From Methylorubrum sp. B1-46 (lineage in GTDB: Bacteria > Pseudomonadota > Alphaproteobacteria > Rhizobiales > Beijerinckiaceae), in contig NZ_CP088247.1 of the NCBI RefSeq assembly GCF_021117295.1, positions 434,001 to 498,000 on the forward strand: a stretch of 64,000 bases of DNA. The letters are read 5' to 3'. The position numbers and the translations under genes were made by a program. The notes below the pieces were generated by a model. That model saw only the letters and a program-made list of their open reading frames with translations. It was not told the origin of the DNA and searched no databases. Shown here one piece after another: positions 33,800 through 42,778 of this stretch. Positions within the stretch are counted from its first letter, which is position 1, and every line of letters begins with the position of its first letter.

Positions 33800-34309
33800 T
33801 CAGGAGCGCGAGGCGTTCACCGACAATTCCGGCTTGTGATTGAGGGTCTGGAACACGACGCAGTAGCGCTCGGTCAGCTTCAGGAGTTGGTCCAGCTTCT
33901 CCTGGGGCGCGTCGGTGTCGAGGTCGAACGTCAGGCGGATGGCGCGGAAGCCCACCGGCGCCTGCTTGTCGACGCCGAGCGTGCCGCGGAAGTCGAGATC
34001 GCCCTCGGCGCTGACCGTGCCGGCCCTGAGCGGGATTTCCAGCGCGGTCGCCACCGCCTTCACCGTCACGCCCGCGCAGGCGACGAGCGCCTCCAGCAGC
34101 ATGTCGCCGGAGCAAAGTTCGGCACCCGAGCCGCCGGTGGCGGGATGCAGGCCGGCGACCGCCAGGGCGCGGCCGGTCTCGACCTTGCAGGCGATGCTGG
34201 TGTCGTCCAGCGCACCCTTGGCCTTCAGGGTGATGACGGCGGAATCGGGCGTTTCACGGTACTTGTTCTTGAGCGGGGCCTGGAGAGCGCGCAGGGCGTC
34301 GGCGTCCAT
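33800..34309 (-). CDS. OsmC-family peroxidase-like protein
   Basis: 169 residues, start fixed by a perfect AGGAGG at 34317-34322 (reverse strand) before ATG 34309. OsmC-type fold with the two cysteines of thiol-dependent hydroperoxidases: LCSGDMLLEALVACAG (Cys66, Cys78), a third Cys in LTERYCVVFQTL. Reductively removes organic hydroperoxides in this family. Located 26 nt upstream of the response regulator and kinase, suggesting the operon responds to envelope or oxidative stress. The exact branch (OsmC, Ohr or YhfA-like) cannot be decided by eye. Confidence 0.88.
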   Translation of the reverse strand: MDADALRALQAPLKNKYRETPDSAVITLKAKGALDDTSIACKVETGRALAVAGLHPATGGSGAELCSGDMLLEALVACAGVTVKAVATALEIPLRAGTVSAEGDLDFRGTLGVDKQAPVGFRAIRLTFDLDTDAPQEKLDQLLKLTERYCVVFQTLNHKPELSVNASRS

Positions 34310-34369
34310 GGATTTCCTCCTGTTTTCTTGAGCGGCCGGGCTTAGCGGTTTTCGCGTAACCGCAACACC

Positions 34370-35149
34370 TCAGAACGAACTGCCCCCGGCGAGTTCCGGT
34401 GTACGGGAGGCATCGCGCGGGCGCAGCGATTGGTCGAGGGCGGAGAGGATCGCGCGCGTCGCCGCCTCGCTCGTCGGTGCCGCCGAGTCGCGCGGCCGGC
34501 GCAACGGCAGGGCCACCGTCTCGTCGAGACGGCCGGGACGCGGGCGCATGACGATGGCGCGGTCGGCGAGCGCCACTGCCTCGGCGACGTCATGGGTGAC
34601 GATCAGCACCGTCGGCCGCACCTCCTCCCACAGGGCGAGGAGATGGCGGTGGAGATCCTTGCGGGTGAAGGCGTCGAGCGCCGAGAAGGGCTCGTCGAGG
34701 AGCAGCACCCGCGGGCTGGCGACGAAGGCGCGGGCGATCGACACGCGTTGCTGCTGTCCGCCGGACAATTCGCGGGGCCAGCGCCCGGCATGCTCGGCGA
34801 GACCGACCCGCTCCAGGGCGTGGGCGACGCGCTCCCGCCGCTCACGCCCAGGCAGGTGTTCGATGCCGAAGCCGACATTGTGGGCCACCGTCAGCCAGGG
34901 CAGCAGGCGCGGTTCCTGGAACACCAGGCCGACGCCGGGATGCGGCCCGGTGATCGGCTCGCCGTCCAGGGCGATCCGACCGGTGCTCGGCCGGTCGAGC
35001 CCTGCGATGAGGCGCAGGAGCGTGGTCTTGCCGCAGCCCGAGCCACCGATCAACGCAACGATCTCGGCATTCGGCACATCGAGGTCGATGCCCTCCAGCG
35101 CGCGAGTGCCGTCGGCATAAGTCTTGGAGAGGGTTTGTATGCTCAGCAT
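34370..35149 (-). CDS. ABC transporter ATP-binding protein (SsuB/TauB/NrtD type)
   Basis: 259 residues. Walker A (GGSGCGKTTLLRL, residues ~35-47), Q-loop VFQEPRLLPWLTVAHNV, signature LSGGQQQRVSIARAF, Walker B VLLLDEPFSALDAFTR, and H-loop TVLIVTHDVAEAV are all intact. It energises the permease at 35157-35996, whose stop is 7 nt from its start. The substrate class of this subfamily is aliphatic sulfonates, taurine or nitrate. The binding protein at 36148-37122 makes sulfonates, or a related sulfur or nitrogen source, likely. Confidence 0.93.
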   Translation of the reverse strand: MLSIQTLSKTYADGTRALEGIDLDVPNAEIVALIGGSGCGKTTLLRLIAGLDRPSTGRIALDGEPITGPHPGVGLVFQEPRLLPWLTVAHNVGFGIEHLPGRERRERVAHALERVGLAEHAGRWPRELSGGQQQRVSIARAFVASPRVLLLDEPFSALDAFTRKDLHRHLLALWEEVRPTVLIVTHDVAEAVALADRAIVMRPRPGRLDETVALPLRRPRDSAAPTSEAATRAILSALDQSLRPRDASRTPELAGGSSF

Positions 35150-35156
35150 GGAAGGC

Positions 35157-35996
35157 TCACAGCGTCTCCCGCGCGGTGTCCTGCCAGCGCACCAGCGGGC
35201 TGGTGAGCGCGACGAGCACGGCGTCGGCGGCCTTGCCGACGACGGCGAAGCTGATGATCGCGGCCAGGATCTGGTCCGGCTTGCTGAATTGCTGGCCGTC
35301 GAGGAGCAGGTAGCCGAGGCCCTCGGAGGCGCCCATCAGTTCGGCGGCCACCACGAACAGGAAACCCAAGCCGAGCCCGGTGCGCAGGGCCGTCAGCGTC
35401 GCCGGCAGCACGGCGGGCAGGAGGATGCGCCGAGCGAGCCCGGCCTTCGAGAGGCGGAAGATGCGGCCGACCTCCACCAGCTTGCGATCGACCGAGGCGA
35501 TGGCGCCGGCCACGCCGATATAGACGGGGAAGAACACGCCGACCGCGATCAGGGCGACCTTCGGCGTCTCCAAGATGCCGAACCACAGAATGAACAGCGG
35601 CACCCAGGCGAGCGAGGGCACCGCACGCAGGGCTTGAAGGCTCGGATCGACCAGCCAGCGCAGGACGGGCAGCGTCGCGGTGAGCGCGCCGGCGAGGATG
35701 CCGGCGCCCGCCCCAAAAGCGAAGCCGAGGCCGACGCGGATCAGGGTCGCCTCGACATGAGTCCAGAGTTCGCCGGATGCGGCGAGCGTCCAGAGCGCGG
35801 CACCGACCCGGCTCGGCGGCGGCAGCAGGCGCCCGGAGGCGAGCCCGGTCGTAACCGCGATCTCCCAGCCGAGCGCGAGGGCGAAGGGCAGCAGCAGGCC
35901 GAGCGCAAGCCGCGCGCCGCCGCCGAGAAGGGCGGCTCGACGCGCGGGGGCGGCCGTCGCTTCGGGCTCTTCGGAGAGAACGGTGGTGAGGCTCAT
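35157..35996 (-). CDS. ABC transporter permease (SsuC/TauC/NrtB type)
   Basis: 279 residues with about six membrane segments, beginning LLLPFALALGWEIAVTTGLA. The permease EAA loop is visible (EVGRIFRLSKAGLARRILLP), with the following LPAVLPATLTALRTGLGLGF and the FVVAAELMGASEGLGYLL motifs of the SsuC/TauC class. Assembled with the ATPase (34370-35149) and the periplasmic binding protein (36148-37122). The gap to the binding-protein gene contains an unusual relic (36041-36139). Confidence 0.92.
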   Translation of the reverse strand: MSLTTVLSEEPEATAAPARRAALLGGGARLALGLLLPFALALGWEIAVTTGLASGRLLPPPSRVGAALWTLAASGELWTHVEATLIRVGLGFAFGAGAGILAGALTATLPVLRWLVDPSLQALRAVPSLAWVPLFILWFGILETPKVALIAVGVFFPVYIGVAGAIASVDRKLVEVGRIFRLSKAGLARRILLPAVLPATLTALRTGLGLGFLFVVAAELMGASEGLGYLLLDGQQFSKPDQILAAIISFAVVGKAADAVLVALTSPLVRWQDTARETL

Positions 35997-36040
35997 GCGA
36001 AGGGGCCGCGCCGTGTCTGCATCGTGGTTTCGCCCCCGTC

Positions 36041-36139
36041 CTACCGGATCGGGCGTTCAGCGCCACGCAGCGCAAGCTCCGCCGGCACCATGCCGAGGGC
36101 GACAACGGCGAAGGCGACGAGGTGCGCGGCGTCCGGCAC
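36041..36139 (-). pseudogene. Possible relic of a LysE/RhtB exporter gene
   Basis: In the 151-nt gap between the binding protein (stop at 36148) and the permease is a 32-codon GTG frame: VPDAAHLVAFAVVALGMV, then PAELALRGAERPIR. From memory, the first 18 residues resemble the canonical start of LysE/RhtB amino-acid exporters (PDAAHLLAFALVALGMV followed by LTPGPN), but the TPGPN core is absent and the frame goes directly to an ERPIR-type ending. I interpret it as the two ends of a deleted gene joined in frame. A tiny membrane peptide is also possible. Translation is unproven. Confidence 0.35.
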
Positions 36140-36147
36140 GGGCAGGC

Positions 36148-37122
36148 TCAGCGGGCCGGGGCTGGGTTGAACTGCGGGTCGATCAGCCCGTCGACCGCCG
36201 CCGCCACGTCGGTGGAAGCGGGGATCACGCCGGCCTGCTGCAGGGCGAGGCCGGCGGCGCGGATGCTCTCGGCCTGGGCCGGACCGACGGCAGGCTGGCT
36301 GAGATCCGTGCGCTCGATCTGCTTGGCGATGACCGCCTCGGGCAGCTTGGTGGCGGAAACGAGCGCGCTCTTCAGCGCATCGGGATGGGCGATCGCGTAG
36401 GCGCGAGCCTGTTCGTAGGCCGCGATGACGACCCGCACGAGGTCGGGATGGGCCTTGGCGAAATCCTCGCGCACGTCGAGCACGCCCCAGGTGTTGGCGC
36501 TCGGATCGCGGTGGAACAGCACGGCGCCGCTCTCGATCTCGGCGGCGGCCATCATCGGGTCGAGTCCGGCCCAGGCATCGACGTCGCCGCGATCGAGTGC
36601 GGTGCGTCCGTCGGCGTGCTGCAGCAGGACGAGCTTGGCGTCCTTCTCGGTGAGCCCGGCGCTCTGCAGCGCGCGGATGAGGAAGATGTGCGGATCGGTG
36701 CCGCGGGTGACGGCAATGCGCTTGCCCTTGAGGTCGGCGGGCTTCGCGATCCCGGTCTCCTTGCGGGTGACGAGAGCGGTCCATTCCGGTCGGGAATAGG
36801 CGTAGACGACCTTGACCGGGTTGCCGTTGATCCGCGCCAGCAGTGCCGCCGCGCCGGCCGACGATCCGAAATCGATGGCGCTGCCGTTCAGAAATTCCAG
36901 CGCCTTGTTGGAGCCGAGCGACTGGACCCACCGCACCTTGATGCCGCGAGGTTTCAGCGCCTCTTCGAGAAAGCCCTTCTCCTTCAGGACGAGGCTGACC
37001 GGATTGTAGGTCGCCCAATCGAGCCGGATTTCCGAGACATCGGCGGCGCGCAACTCGGATCCGGCCGCGAGAAGGCCGAGCACGCCGGCGAATGCGGACA
37101 GGACATGGCGGCGTCGGATCAT
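36148..37122 (-). CDS. ABC transporter substrate-binding protein (SsuA-like)
   Basis: 324 residues, start ATG at 37122 with GAGGGAGA upstream. A signal peptide (MIRRRHVLSAFAGVLGLLAAG, mature after ELRA) precedes a type II periplasmic binding fold. The start of the mature part (IRLDWATYNPVSLVLKEKGF) and the NGSAIDFGSSAGAAALLARI stretch are typical of the sulfonate/taurine/nitrate (NMT1/SsuA) family. It delivers substrate to the permease and ATPase downstream. The substrate itself cannot be assigned from sequence. It diverges from glnD, 160 nt away by the chosen glnD start. Confidence 0.9.
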   Translation of the reverse strand: MIRRRHVLSAFAGVLGLLAAGSELRAADVSEIRLDWATYNPVSLVLKEKGFLEEALKPRGIKVRWVQSLGSNKALEFLNGSAIDFGSSAGAAALLARINGNPVKVVYAYSRPEWTALVTRKETGIAKPADLKGKRIAVTRGTDPHIFLIRALQSAGLTEKDAKLVLLQHADGRTALDRGDVDAWAGLDPMMAAAEIESGAVLFHRDPSANTWGVLDVREDFAKAHPDLVRVVIAAYEQARAYAIAHPDALKSALVSATKLPEAVIAKQIERTDLSQPAVGPAQAESIRAAGLALQQAGVIPASTDVAAAVDGLIDPQFNPAPAR

Positions 37123-37170
37123 ATGGCTGTCTCCCTCGTCGGCCCGGCTTGTCGCCTGGATCCACTCGAT

Positions 37171-37199
37171 GGCTAAAACAGTCACGTTCTTTTCGTCAA
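37171..37199 (-). promoter_or_regulatory. Possible sigma70-type promoter for the ABC operon
   Basis: On the minus strand TTGACG (37199-37194) and TTAGCC (37176-37171) are spaced 17 nt apart in an unusually AT-rich stretch (37170-37215). The -35 is near consensus, the -10 is weak. It lies about 50 nt upstream of the binding-protein ATG. Its position inside the longer glnD reading frame supports the shorter glnD start. Confidence 0.35.
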
Positions 37200-37282
37200 A
37201 CAAAAAATTCGCCGAACAGAACGGCTGGGTTGCGGGCAACCGCCCGATGCCGCCACCGGCTTTACATGCTAACGGGACGGCC

Positions 37283-40069
37283 ATGTTCGACCCCGTTCCC
37301 GTCCTCGAAAAGATCGTCGCCTCACTCGACCGCGACGCGCGCGAGCCCACCAAGCTGCGTGGGCTGCTTGTGCCCGAATTGCGCAAGGTGATCGAGACCG
37401 GGCACCGGGAGGCCGAGCGCCTCCTGATGAAGGAGCGGGACGGACTTGCCTGTGCACAACGGCTGAGCCGGCTCACCGACGCGGTGGTGCGGGCGATCTA
37501 CGATGCCGTGGTCTGGCGCCTCTACCCGAACGACAACCCGTCCACGGGCGAGCAACTCGCGATCGTCGCCACCGGCGGCTACGGCCGCGGAACCATGGCA
37601 CCGGGTTCGGACATCGATCTCCTGTTCCTGCTGCCCTACAAGCAGACCGCGTGGTCCGAGAGCGTCGTCGAGGCGATGCTCTACGTGCTGTGGGACCTGA
37701 AGCTGAAAGTCGGCCACGCGACGCGCTCGGTGGAGGAGTGCCTGCGCGAGGGCCGCGCGGACATGACGATCCGCACCGCTCTGCTCGAATCCCGCTTCCT
37801 GTTCGGCTCGCGCCATCTCTTCGAGGAGATGGTCACGCGCTTCGACACGGAACTCGTGATCGGCTCGGCCTCGGAATTCGTCGATGCCAAGCTACGCGAG
37901 CGCGACGCCCGCGTCGCCAAGGCGGGTGCCTCGCGCTACCTCGTCGAGCCCAACGTCAAGGACGGCAAGGGGGGCCTGCGGGACCTCAACACCTTGTTCT
38001 GGATCGCCAAATACACCTACCGGGTGCGCGATCAGGTGGAGCTTGTCCATGCCGGGCTGTTCACGCCCGACGAGTACAAGCTGTTCGAGCGCTGCGAGGA
38101 ATTTCTGTGGCGGGTGCGCTGCCACATCCACTTCGTCACCGGACGCGCGGAGGAGCGGCTGTCCTTCGGGCTTCAGCCGAAGATCGCCGAGCGGCTCGGC
38201 TTCGGCGCCCGCGGCGGCCTGTCCGGCGTCGAGCGCTTCATGAAGGCCTACTTCCTCATCGCCAAGGATGTCGGCGACCTCACCGCCATCGTCTGCGCGG
38301 AACTCGAAGCGCGCCACGCCAAGCGAACACCGGTGCTCGACCGCTGGATCGGCCGTTTCCGCGACCGCTTCCGCGCCACCTCAATCGAGGCGGAGGATTT
38401 CTGGATCGACAACGGCCGGGTCAACATTCGCGGCGAGGACACGTTCGAGCGCGATCCGGTCAACCTGATCCGCCTGTTCTGGCTCGCCGACCGGCACAAC
38501 CTGCCGATTCATCCGGACGCGGCGCGACTGGCCAACCGTTCACTCAAGCTCATCACCCACGCGGTGCGCATCGATGCGGAGGCCAACCGCCTCTTCCTCG
38601 ACATCCTTACCTCGAAGAACGCCCCGGAGACGATCCTACGCTCGATGAACGAGGCCGGCGTGCTCGGCCGCTTCATCCCGGAATTCGGCCGCATCGTCGC
38701 GATGATGCAGTTCAACATGTATCATCACTACACGGTGGACGAGCATCTGCTGCGCTCGATCGGCGTGCTCGCGGCGATCGATTCCGGTCGGGTGCGCGAG
38801 GAGCACCCGCTGGCCTCGCGCCTGATCGACACGATTCACAACCGCTGCGCCCTCTACGTCGCGATCCTGCTGCACGACATCGCCAAGGGCCGGCCGGAGG
38901 ACCACTCGATCGCCGGCGCCGCCATCGCGCGCAAGCTCGGGCCGCGGTTCGGCCTCAGCCAGGCCGAGACCGAGACGGTGTCCTGGCTCGTCGAGCACCA
39001 CCTGCTGATGTCGATGACGGCGCAGAGCCGCGATCTCTCCGACCACCGGACGATCGAGAAGTTCGCCAGCGAGGTGCAGAGTCTGGAGCGGCTGAAGCTG
39101 CTGGCGATCCTGACCGTGGCCGACATCAAGGCGGTCGGGCCCGGCGTGTGGACGGCGTGGAAGGGCACGCTGCTGCGCACCCTCTACGACGAGACCGAGG
39201 TGTTGCTGTCCGGCGGCCATTCCGAGATCGCCCGCACCGACCGGGTTCGGCTGATCCAGATGGCCCTGCGCGAGCAACTTTCGGACTGGCACACCGACAC
39301 CTTCGATGCCTACGCCGCACGCCACAACCAAGCCTACTGGCTCAAGGTGGACTCGACCCGCCACTACAAGAACGCCCGCTTCCTGCGCACGGTGATGGAG
39401 GAGGGCCGCACCAGTGCCACCACCTACGAGACCGATCCGGTGCGCGGCGTGACCGAGCTGACGGTCTACTCGCCCGACCATCCGCGCCTGCTCGCCATCA
39501 TCACCGGTGCTTGCGCGACGGCGGGCGGCAACATCGTCGATGCGCAGATCTTCACGACGACCGACGGCTTCGCGCTCGATTCGATCTTCATCTCCCGCGC
39601 CTTCGAGCGGGACGAGGACGAGTTGCGCCGCGCCGGCCGCATCGCCACCGCGATCGAGCGGGCGCTCAAGGGCGAGATCAAGATCGCCGAACTCGTCGCC
39701 GACAAGCACCCGAAGCAGCCGCCCAAGACCTTCCTCGTGCCGCCGGACGTGTCGATCGACAACGCCCTGTCGAGCCGCGAGACGGTGGTGGAGATCACCG
39801 GCCTCGATCGTCCCGGCCTGCTCTACGAACTGACGACGGCGCTCAACCGCCTGAGCCTCAACATCACCTCGGCGCATGTGGCGACCTTCGGCGAGCGGGC
39901 GGTCGACGTCTTCTACGTGACCGACCTGACCGGCACCCGCGTGGTGCAGCCCGACCGGCTCGCGATGATCCGTGCTGCGGTGATGGAGGTGTTCGCCAGC
40001 GACGTCGCCGCCCTGCGGGCCGAGGGGCTCGACGCGCTGGTCGATTCGCCGCCGCCGCGGGAGTTGTAG
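37283..40069 (+). CDS. glnD: Protein-PII uridylyltransferase / uridylyl-removing enzyme
   Basis: 928 residues with the ATG at 37283 (MFDPVPVLEKIV). GlnD senses glutamine and uridylylates or deuridylylates PII, controlling GlnE and NtrB. Domains in order: nucleotidyltransferase (GGYGRGTMAPGSDIDLLFLL, ~97-116), HD hydrolase with HD pair (YVAILLHDIAKGRPEDHSIA, ~525-545), then two ACT domains (TVYSPDHPRLLAIITGACAT and EITGLDRPGLLYELTTALNR). An in-frame ATG at 37169 is possible, but codons 1-38 there are AT-rich and poor in normal codons, overlapping a promoter for the divergent ABC operon, and they exceed the usual family length (~930). Confidence 0.93.
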   Translation: MFDPVPVLEKIVASLDRDAREPTKLRGLLVPELRKVIETGHREAERLLMKERDGLACAQRLSRLTDAVVRAIYDAVVWRLYPNDNPSTGEQLAIVATGGYGRGTMAPGSDIDLLFLLPYKQTAWSESVVEAMLYVLWDLKLKVGHATRSVEECLREGRADMTIRTALLESRFLFGSRHLFEEMVTRFDTELVIGSASEFVDAKLRERDARVAKAGASRYLVEPNVKDGKGGLRDLNTLFWIAKYTYRVRDQVELVHAGLFTPDEYKLFERCEEFLWRVRCHIHFVTGRAEERLSFGLQPKIAERLGFGARGGLSGVERFMKAYFLIAKDVGDLTAIVCAELEARHAKRTPVLDRWIGRFRDRFRATSIEAEDFWIDNGRVNIRGEDTFERDPVNLIRLFWLADRHNLPIHPDAARLANRSLKLITHAVRIDAEANRLFLDILTSKNAPETILRSMNEAGVLGRFIPEFGRIVAMMQFNMYHHYTVDEHLLRSIGVLAAIDSGRVREEHPLASRLIDTIHNRCALYVAILLHDIAKGRPEDHSIAGAAIARKLGPRFGLSQAETETVSWLVEHHLLMSMTAQSRDLSDHRTIEKFASEVQSLERLKLLAILTVADIKAVGPGVWTAWKGTLLRTLYDETEVLLSGGHSEIARTDRVRLIQMALREQLSDWHTDTFDAYAARHNQAYWLKVDSTRHYKNARFLRTVMEEGRTSATTYETDPVRGVTELTVYSPDHPRLLAIITGACATAGGNIVDAQIFTTTDGFALDSIFISRAFERDEDELRRAGRIATAIERALKGEIKIAELVADKHPKQPPKTFLVPPDVSIDNALSSRETVVEITGLDRPGLLYELTTALNRLSLNITSAHVATFGERAVDVFYVTDLTGTRVVQPDRLAMIRAAVMEVFASDVAALRAEGLDALVDSPPPREL

Positions 40070-40161
40070 GCGCGGATGGCGCTGCCCTCGCTTGATTTCG
40101 CGGTATGCCCGAATGATATCAGCCCCATCCCGGAACACTTCGAGACCCGATCGATCGCACG

Positions 40162-40764
40162 ATGATGGCTGACGACATGGAGAAGCAGGAGCGGCACAAC
40201 GGCACGGAGGCGGAGGTCCCGCCGCAGCCGACTACCGCGGGCGCGGATGCGGAGGGCCTCGCGGCCGCGATCGCCGAGCGCGACGAGTTCAAGGACCGCC
40301 TGCTGCGGACGCTGGCCGAGATGGAGAACCTGCGCCGCCGCACGGAGCGCGAGGTCGCCGATGCCCGCGCCTACGCGGTGACGAACTTTGCCCGCGACAT
40401 GCTCAACACGGCCGACAACATCCGCCGCGCCCTCGAGAGCGTGCCGGCCGAGGCCCGTGCGAGCGCGGACGGCCCCTTCAAGGCCCTGGTCGAGGGCATC
40501 GAACTGACCGAGCGCGATCTCGCCAAGACGCTGGAGCGTCACGGCGTGAAGGTGGTCGATCCGCAGGGCCAGCGCTTCGACCCGAACCGGCACCAGGCGA
40601 TGTTCGAGGTGCCGAACACCGAGGTTCCGAACGGCACCGTGGTCCAGGTGGTACAGACCGGCTACGTCATCGGTGATCGGACCCTGCGCCCGGCGCTCGT
40701 CGGCGTCTCCAAGGGCGGCCCGAAGCCCGAGGCGAGCAAGGACAAGCCGGCCGACGCGGCGTGA
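40162..40764 (+). CDS. grpE: Hsp70 nucleotide exchange factor GrpE
   Basis: 200 residues. GrpE stimulates ADP release from DnaK. N-terminal low-complexity region, then a long coiled coil ([20 protein letters not shown]) followed by [20 protein letters not shown], and the C-terminal beta-wing domain with [40 protein letters not shown] and [18 protein letters not shown]. dnaK/dnaJ and hrcA are not in the window. I looked for a clear RpoH promoter and found none. Followed by a good bidirectional terminator shared with pheA. Confidence 0.95.
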   Translation: MMADDMEKQERHNGTEAEVPPQPTTAGADAEGLAAAIAERDEFKDRLLRTLAEMENLRRRTEREVADARAYAVTNFARDMLNTADNIRRALESVPAEARASADGPFKALVEGIELTERDLAKTLERHGVKVVDPQGQRFDPNRHQAMFEVPNTEVPNGTVVQVVQTGYVIGDRTLRPALVGVSKGGPKPEASKDKPADAA

Positions 40765-40786
40765 GGCCTTCGTCGGATCGGACATG

Positions 40787-40819
40787 AAAAAAGGCCGGCG
40801 CTTCTGCGTCGGCCTTTTT
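40787..40819. terminator. Bidirectional rho-independent terminator grpE/pheA
   Basis: AAAAAGGCCGGCGC, loop TTCT, GCGTCGGCCTTTTT: a GC-rich stem flanked by A- and T-tracts, so it can terminate both grpE (plus) and the pheA operon (minus). Contains one G-T wobble pair. Confidence 0.88.
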
Positions 40820-40831
40820 CGTGGTCGCCGG

Positions 40832-41689
40832 CTATTCCGCCGCCTGCCGCGTCGTCTCGCGGAACGGGTGGGCCGGATAGGTGCCGATGATGCGCAATTC
40901 CTTCGAGAAGTAGCGCAGCTCGTCCAGCGCCCGGCGCAGGCCGTCATCCTCGGGGTGGCCGTCGACCTCGGCGTAGAACTGGGTCGCGGTGAATTGCCCC
41001 TCGACCATGTAGCTCTCGAGCTTCGACATGTTGACGCCGTTGGTCGCGAAGCCGCCGAGCGCCTTGTAGAGCGCGGCCGGAATGTTGCGGACCCGGAAGA
41101 TGAAGCTCGTCACGGTGGGACCGTTGCCCGGCTCGATCTCGACGGGCTCGGGCGAGAACACCACGAAGCGCGTGGTGTTGTGCGCCTCGTCCTCGACGTC
41201 GCGCTCCAAGATGTCGAGGCCGTAGACCTCCGCCGCCATGGCCGGAGCGAGCGCCGCGCGGGTCGGGTCCTGGGCATCCGCGACCTCGCGGGCAGCACCC
41301 GCGGTATCGCCGGCCACCACCGCCTTGAGGCCCAGGCGCCGGATGATCCGGCGACACTGGCCGAGCGCGTGGACGTGGCTGTGGACGCTGGTGAGGCTCT
41401 CCGTCGTGACGCCCGGCAGAACCATGAGCTGAAAGTGGATCGGCAGGAAGTGCTCGGCGATGATGTGCAGCCGCGAGGTCGGGATCAGGTGGTGGATGTC
41501 GGCCACCCGGCCGGCGATCGAATTCTCGATCGGGATCATCGCGAGCCTAGCCTTGCCCTCGTTCACCGCCGCGAAGGCGTCCTCGAAGGTGGCGCAGGGC
41601 AGCGCAGTCCAGCCGGGATAAGCCTGCGAGCAGATGATGTGCGAGTTGGCCCCAGGCTCGCCCTGATAGGCAATCGTACGGTCGGTCAT
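40832..41689 (-). CDS. pheA: Prephenate dehydratase (with ACT domain)
   Basis: 285 residues from the ATG at 41689 (MTDRTIAYQGEPGANSH). Converts prephenate to phenylpyruvate in phenylalanine synthesis. PDT domain residues: ENSIAGRVADIHHLI and the catalytic TRF motif in EAHNTTRFVVFSP. The C-terminal ACT domain (GALYKALGGFATNGVNMSK-like; LGGFATNGVNMSKLESYMVE) mediates feedback inhibition by phenylalanine. It is a monofunctional enzyme (no chorismate mutase domain). Located 16 nt downstream of kdsB on the same strand, so probably an operon, a conserved arrangement in this group from memory. Confidence 0.95.
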   Translation of the reverse strand: MTDRTIAYQGEPGANSHIICSQAYPGWTALPCATFEDAFAAVNEGKARLAMIPIENSIAGRVADIHHLIPTSRLHIIAEHFLPIHFQLMVLPGVTTESLTSVHSHVHALGQCRRIIRRLGLKAVVAGDTAGAAREVADAQDPTRAALAPAMAAEVYGLDILERDVEDEAHNTTRFVVFSPEPVEIEPGNGPTVTSFIFRVRNIPAALYKALGGFATNGVNMSKLESYMVEGQFTATQFYAEVDGHPEDDGLRRALDELRYFSKELRIIGTYPAHPFRETTRQAAE

Positions 41690-41705
41690 CGGTTTTTCAG
41701 CCGGT

Positions 41706-42449
41706 TCAATTGAGGCGGCGGACGGCGAGCAGCGTGCGGGCACGCTCCAGGTCGGCGGGGGTGTCGACGCCGAGCGGCAGATCCTCGACGATCATCGCAT
41801 CGATGCGCATGCCGGCCTCCAGCGCGCGCAACTGCTCCAGCTTCTCGCGCCGCTCCAGCTCGCCCTGCGGCAGGGCGTTGAACCGCGCCAGCGCCTTCCG
41901 GCGATATGCGTAGAGACCGATATGGTGGAACAGCGGACCCTCCCCCCAGGGCGCGCGCGCGCGGGTGAAGGCGAGTGCGCGCAGGCGGTTGGGCCCGACG
42001 GTGTGGCCGATGATCTTGACCACGTTCGGGTCGTCCATCTCTTCCGCCCGGTGGATGATTGCGCAGAGGGTGGCGATATCGACCTGCGGGTCGGCGAGCG
42101 GCGTCACCGAAGCGGCGATGATCGCCGGGTCGATGGTCGGCAGGTCGCCCTGGACGTTGACGACGACGTCGTGGTTACCGTCGGGATCGACGATCTCCAG
42201 CGCCTCCACGAGGCGGTCGGAGCCGGAGGGGTGATCGGCCCGCGTCATCACCGCCAGTCCGCCCTGCCCCTCGATCGCCTCGGCGATCGCGTCGGTGTCG
42301 GTGGCGACCACCACGGGTCCGATCCCCGCCTCCACCGCGCGGCGCCAGACATGGACGATCATCGGCGCGCCTGCGATGTCGGCGAGCGGCTTCGACGGCA
42401 GCCGGGTCGCGGCGAGGCGGGCCGGAATCAGGATCAGAGGATCGGACAT
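41706..42449 (-). CDS. kdsB: CMP-KDO synthetase (3-deoxy-manno-octulosonate cytidylyltransferase)
   Basis: 247 residues. Activates KDO with CTP for lipid A-core assembly. N-terminal [20 protein letters not shown] (nucleotide-binding), [36 protein letters not shown], and [20 protein letters not shown] are KdsB signatures. Cytoplasmic. Pairs in an operon with pheA. Confidence 0.95.
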   Translation of the reverse strand: MSDPLILIPARLAATRLPSKPLADIAGAPMIVHVWRRAVEAGIGPVVVATDTDAIAEAIEGQGGLAVMTRADHPSGSDRLVEALEIVDPDGNHDVVVNVQGDLPTIDPAIIAASVTPLADPQVDIATLCAIIHRAEEMDDPNVVKIIGHTVGPNRLRALAFTRARAPWGEGPLFHHIGLYAYRRKALARFNALPQGELERREKLEQLRALEAGMRIDAMIVEDLPLGVDTPADLERARTLLAVRRLN

Positions 42450-42778
42450 AGCCTCGGACTATGAGACGCGCGTTGGCAGACGGGACGGGGCGGCTCTAGC
42501 AGCGGCCGTCCGGCTTGTCATGGCCGGCTCGTGAGGGCCTTTGACCCGCTTCGTGGCTGCGCCGGCCGCCGCTCAGGGTGCGGCAGCGCTGCAACGGCGA
42601 GGGCCCGCCCGCAGGGAGCCGGTGACAATAACGGTATGCGACAGCGCGCAGCGCGTATGGCCCATTGTCAAGATCGGGCCCGAGCGGCTAATCACCCTTG
42701 AAATTCTCCAAAGTCCGGCGTCAGCCCGTCGGGCCCTCATCCGCCGGGTCCTGATCCCGTGCGCCGGAGCTGTCGAGC
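42450..42778. other. Divergent intergenic region kdsB / cytochrome c
   Basis: About 330 nt of GC-rich sequence with several short inverted repeats (e.g. GGCCGTCCGG and CGGCCGCCGC contexts). A weak TTGTCA ... TAATCA pair near 42665-42695 may be a promoter for the cytochrome gene. No riboswitch or small RNA recognised. Confidence 0.4.

Noticed and set aside
34345..34363. GCGGTT-N7-AACCGC hairpin between osmC-like gene and ABC ATPase
   Set aside because: Only a 6-bp stem, no T-tract; cannot be called a terminator.
40085..40161. RpoH-type heat-shock promoter before grpE
   Set aside because: A CTTG at 40091-40094 exists, but no CYTATNT follows at the 17-18 nt spacing, so the match is not convincing.
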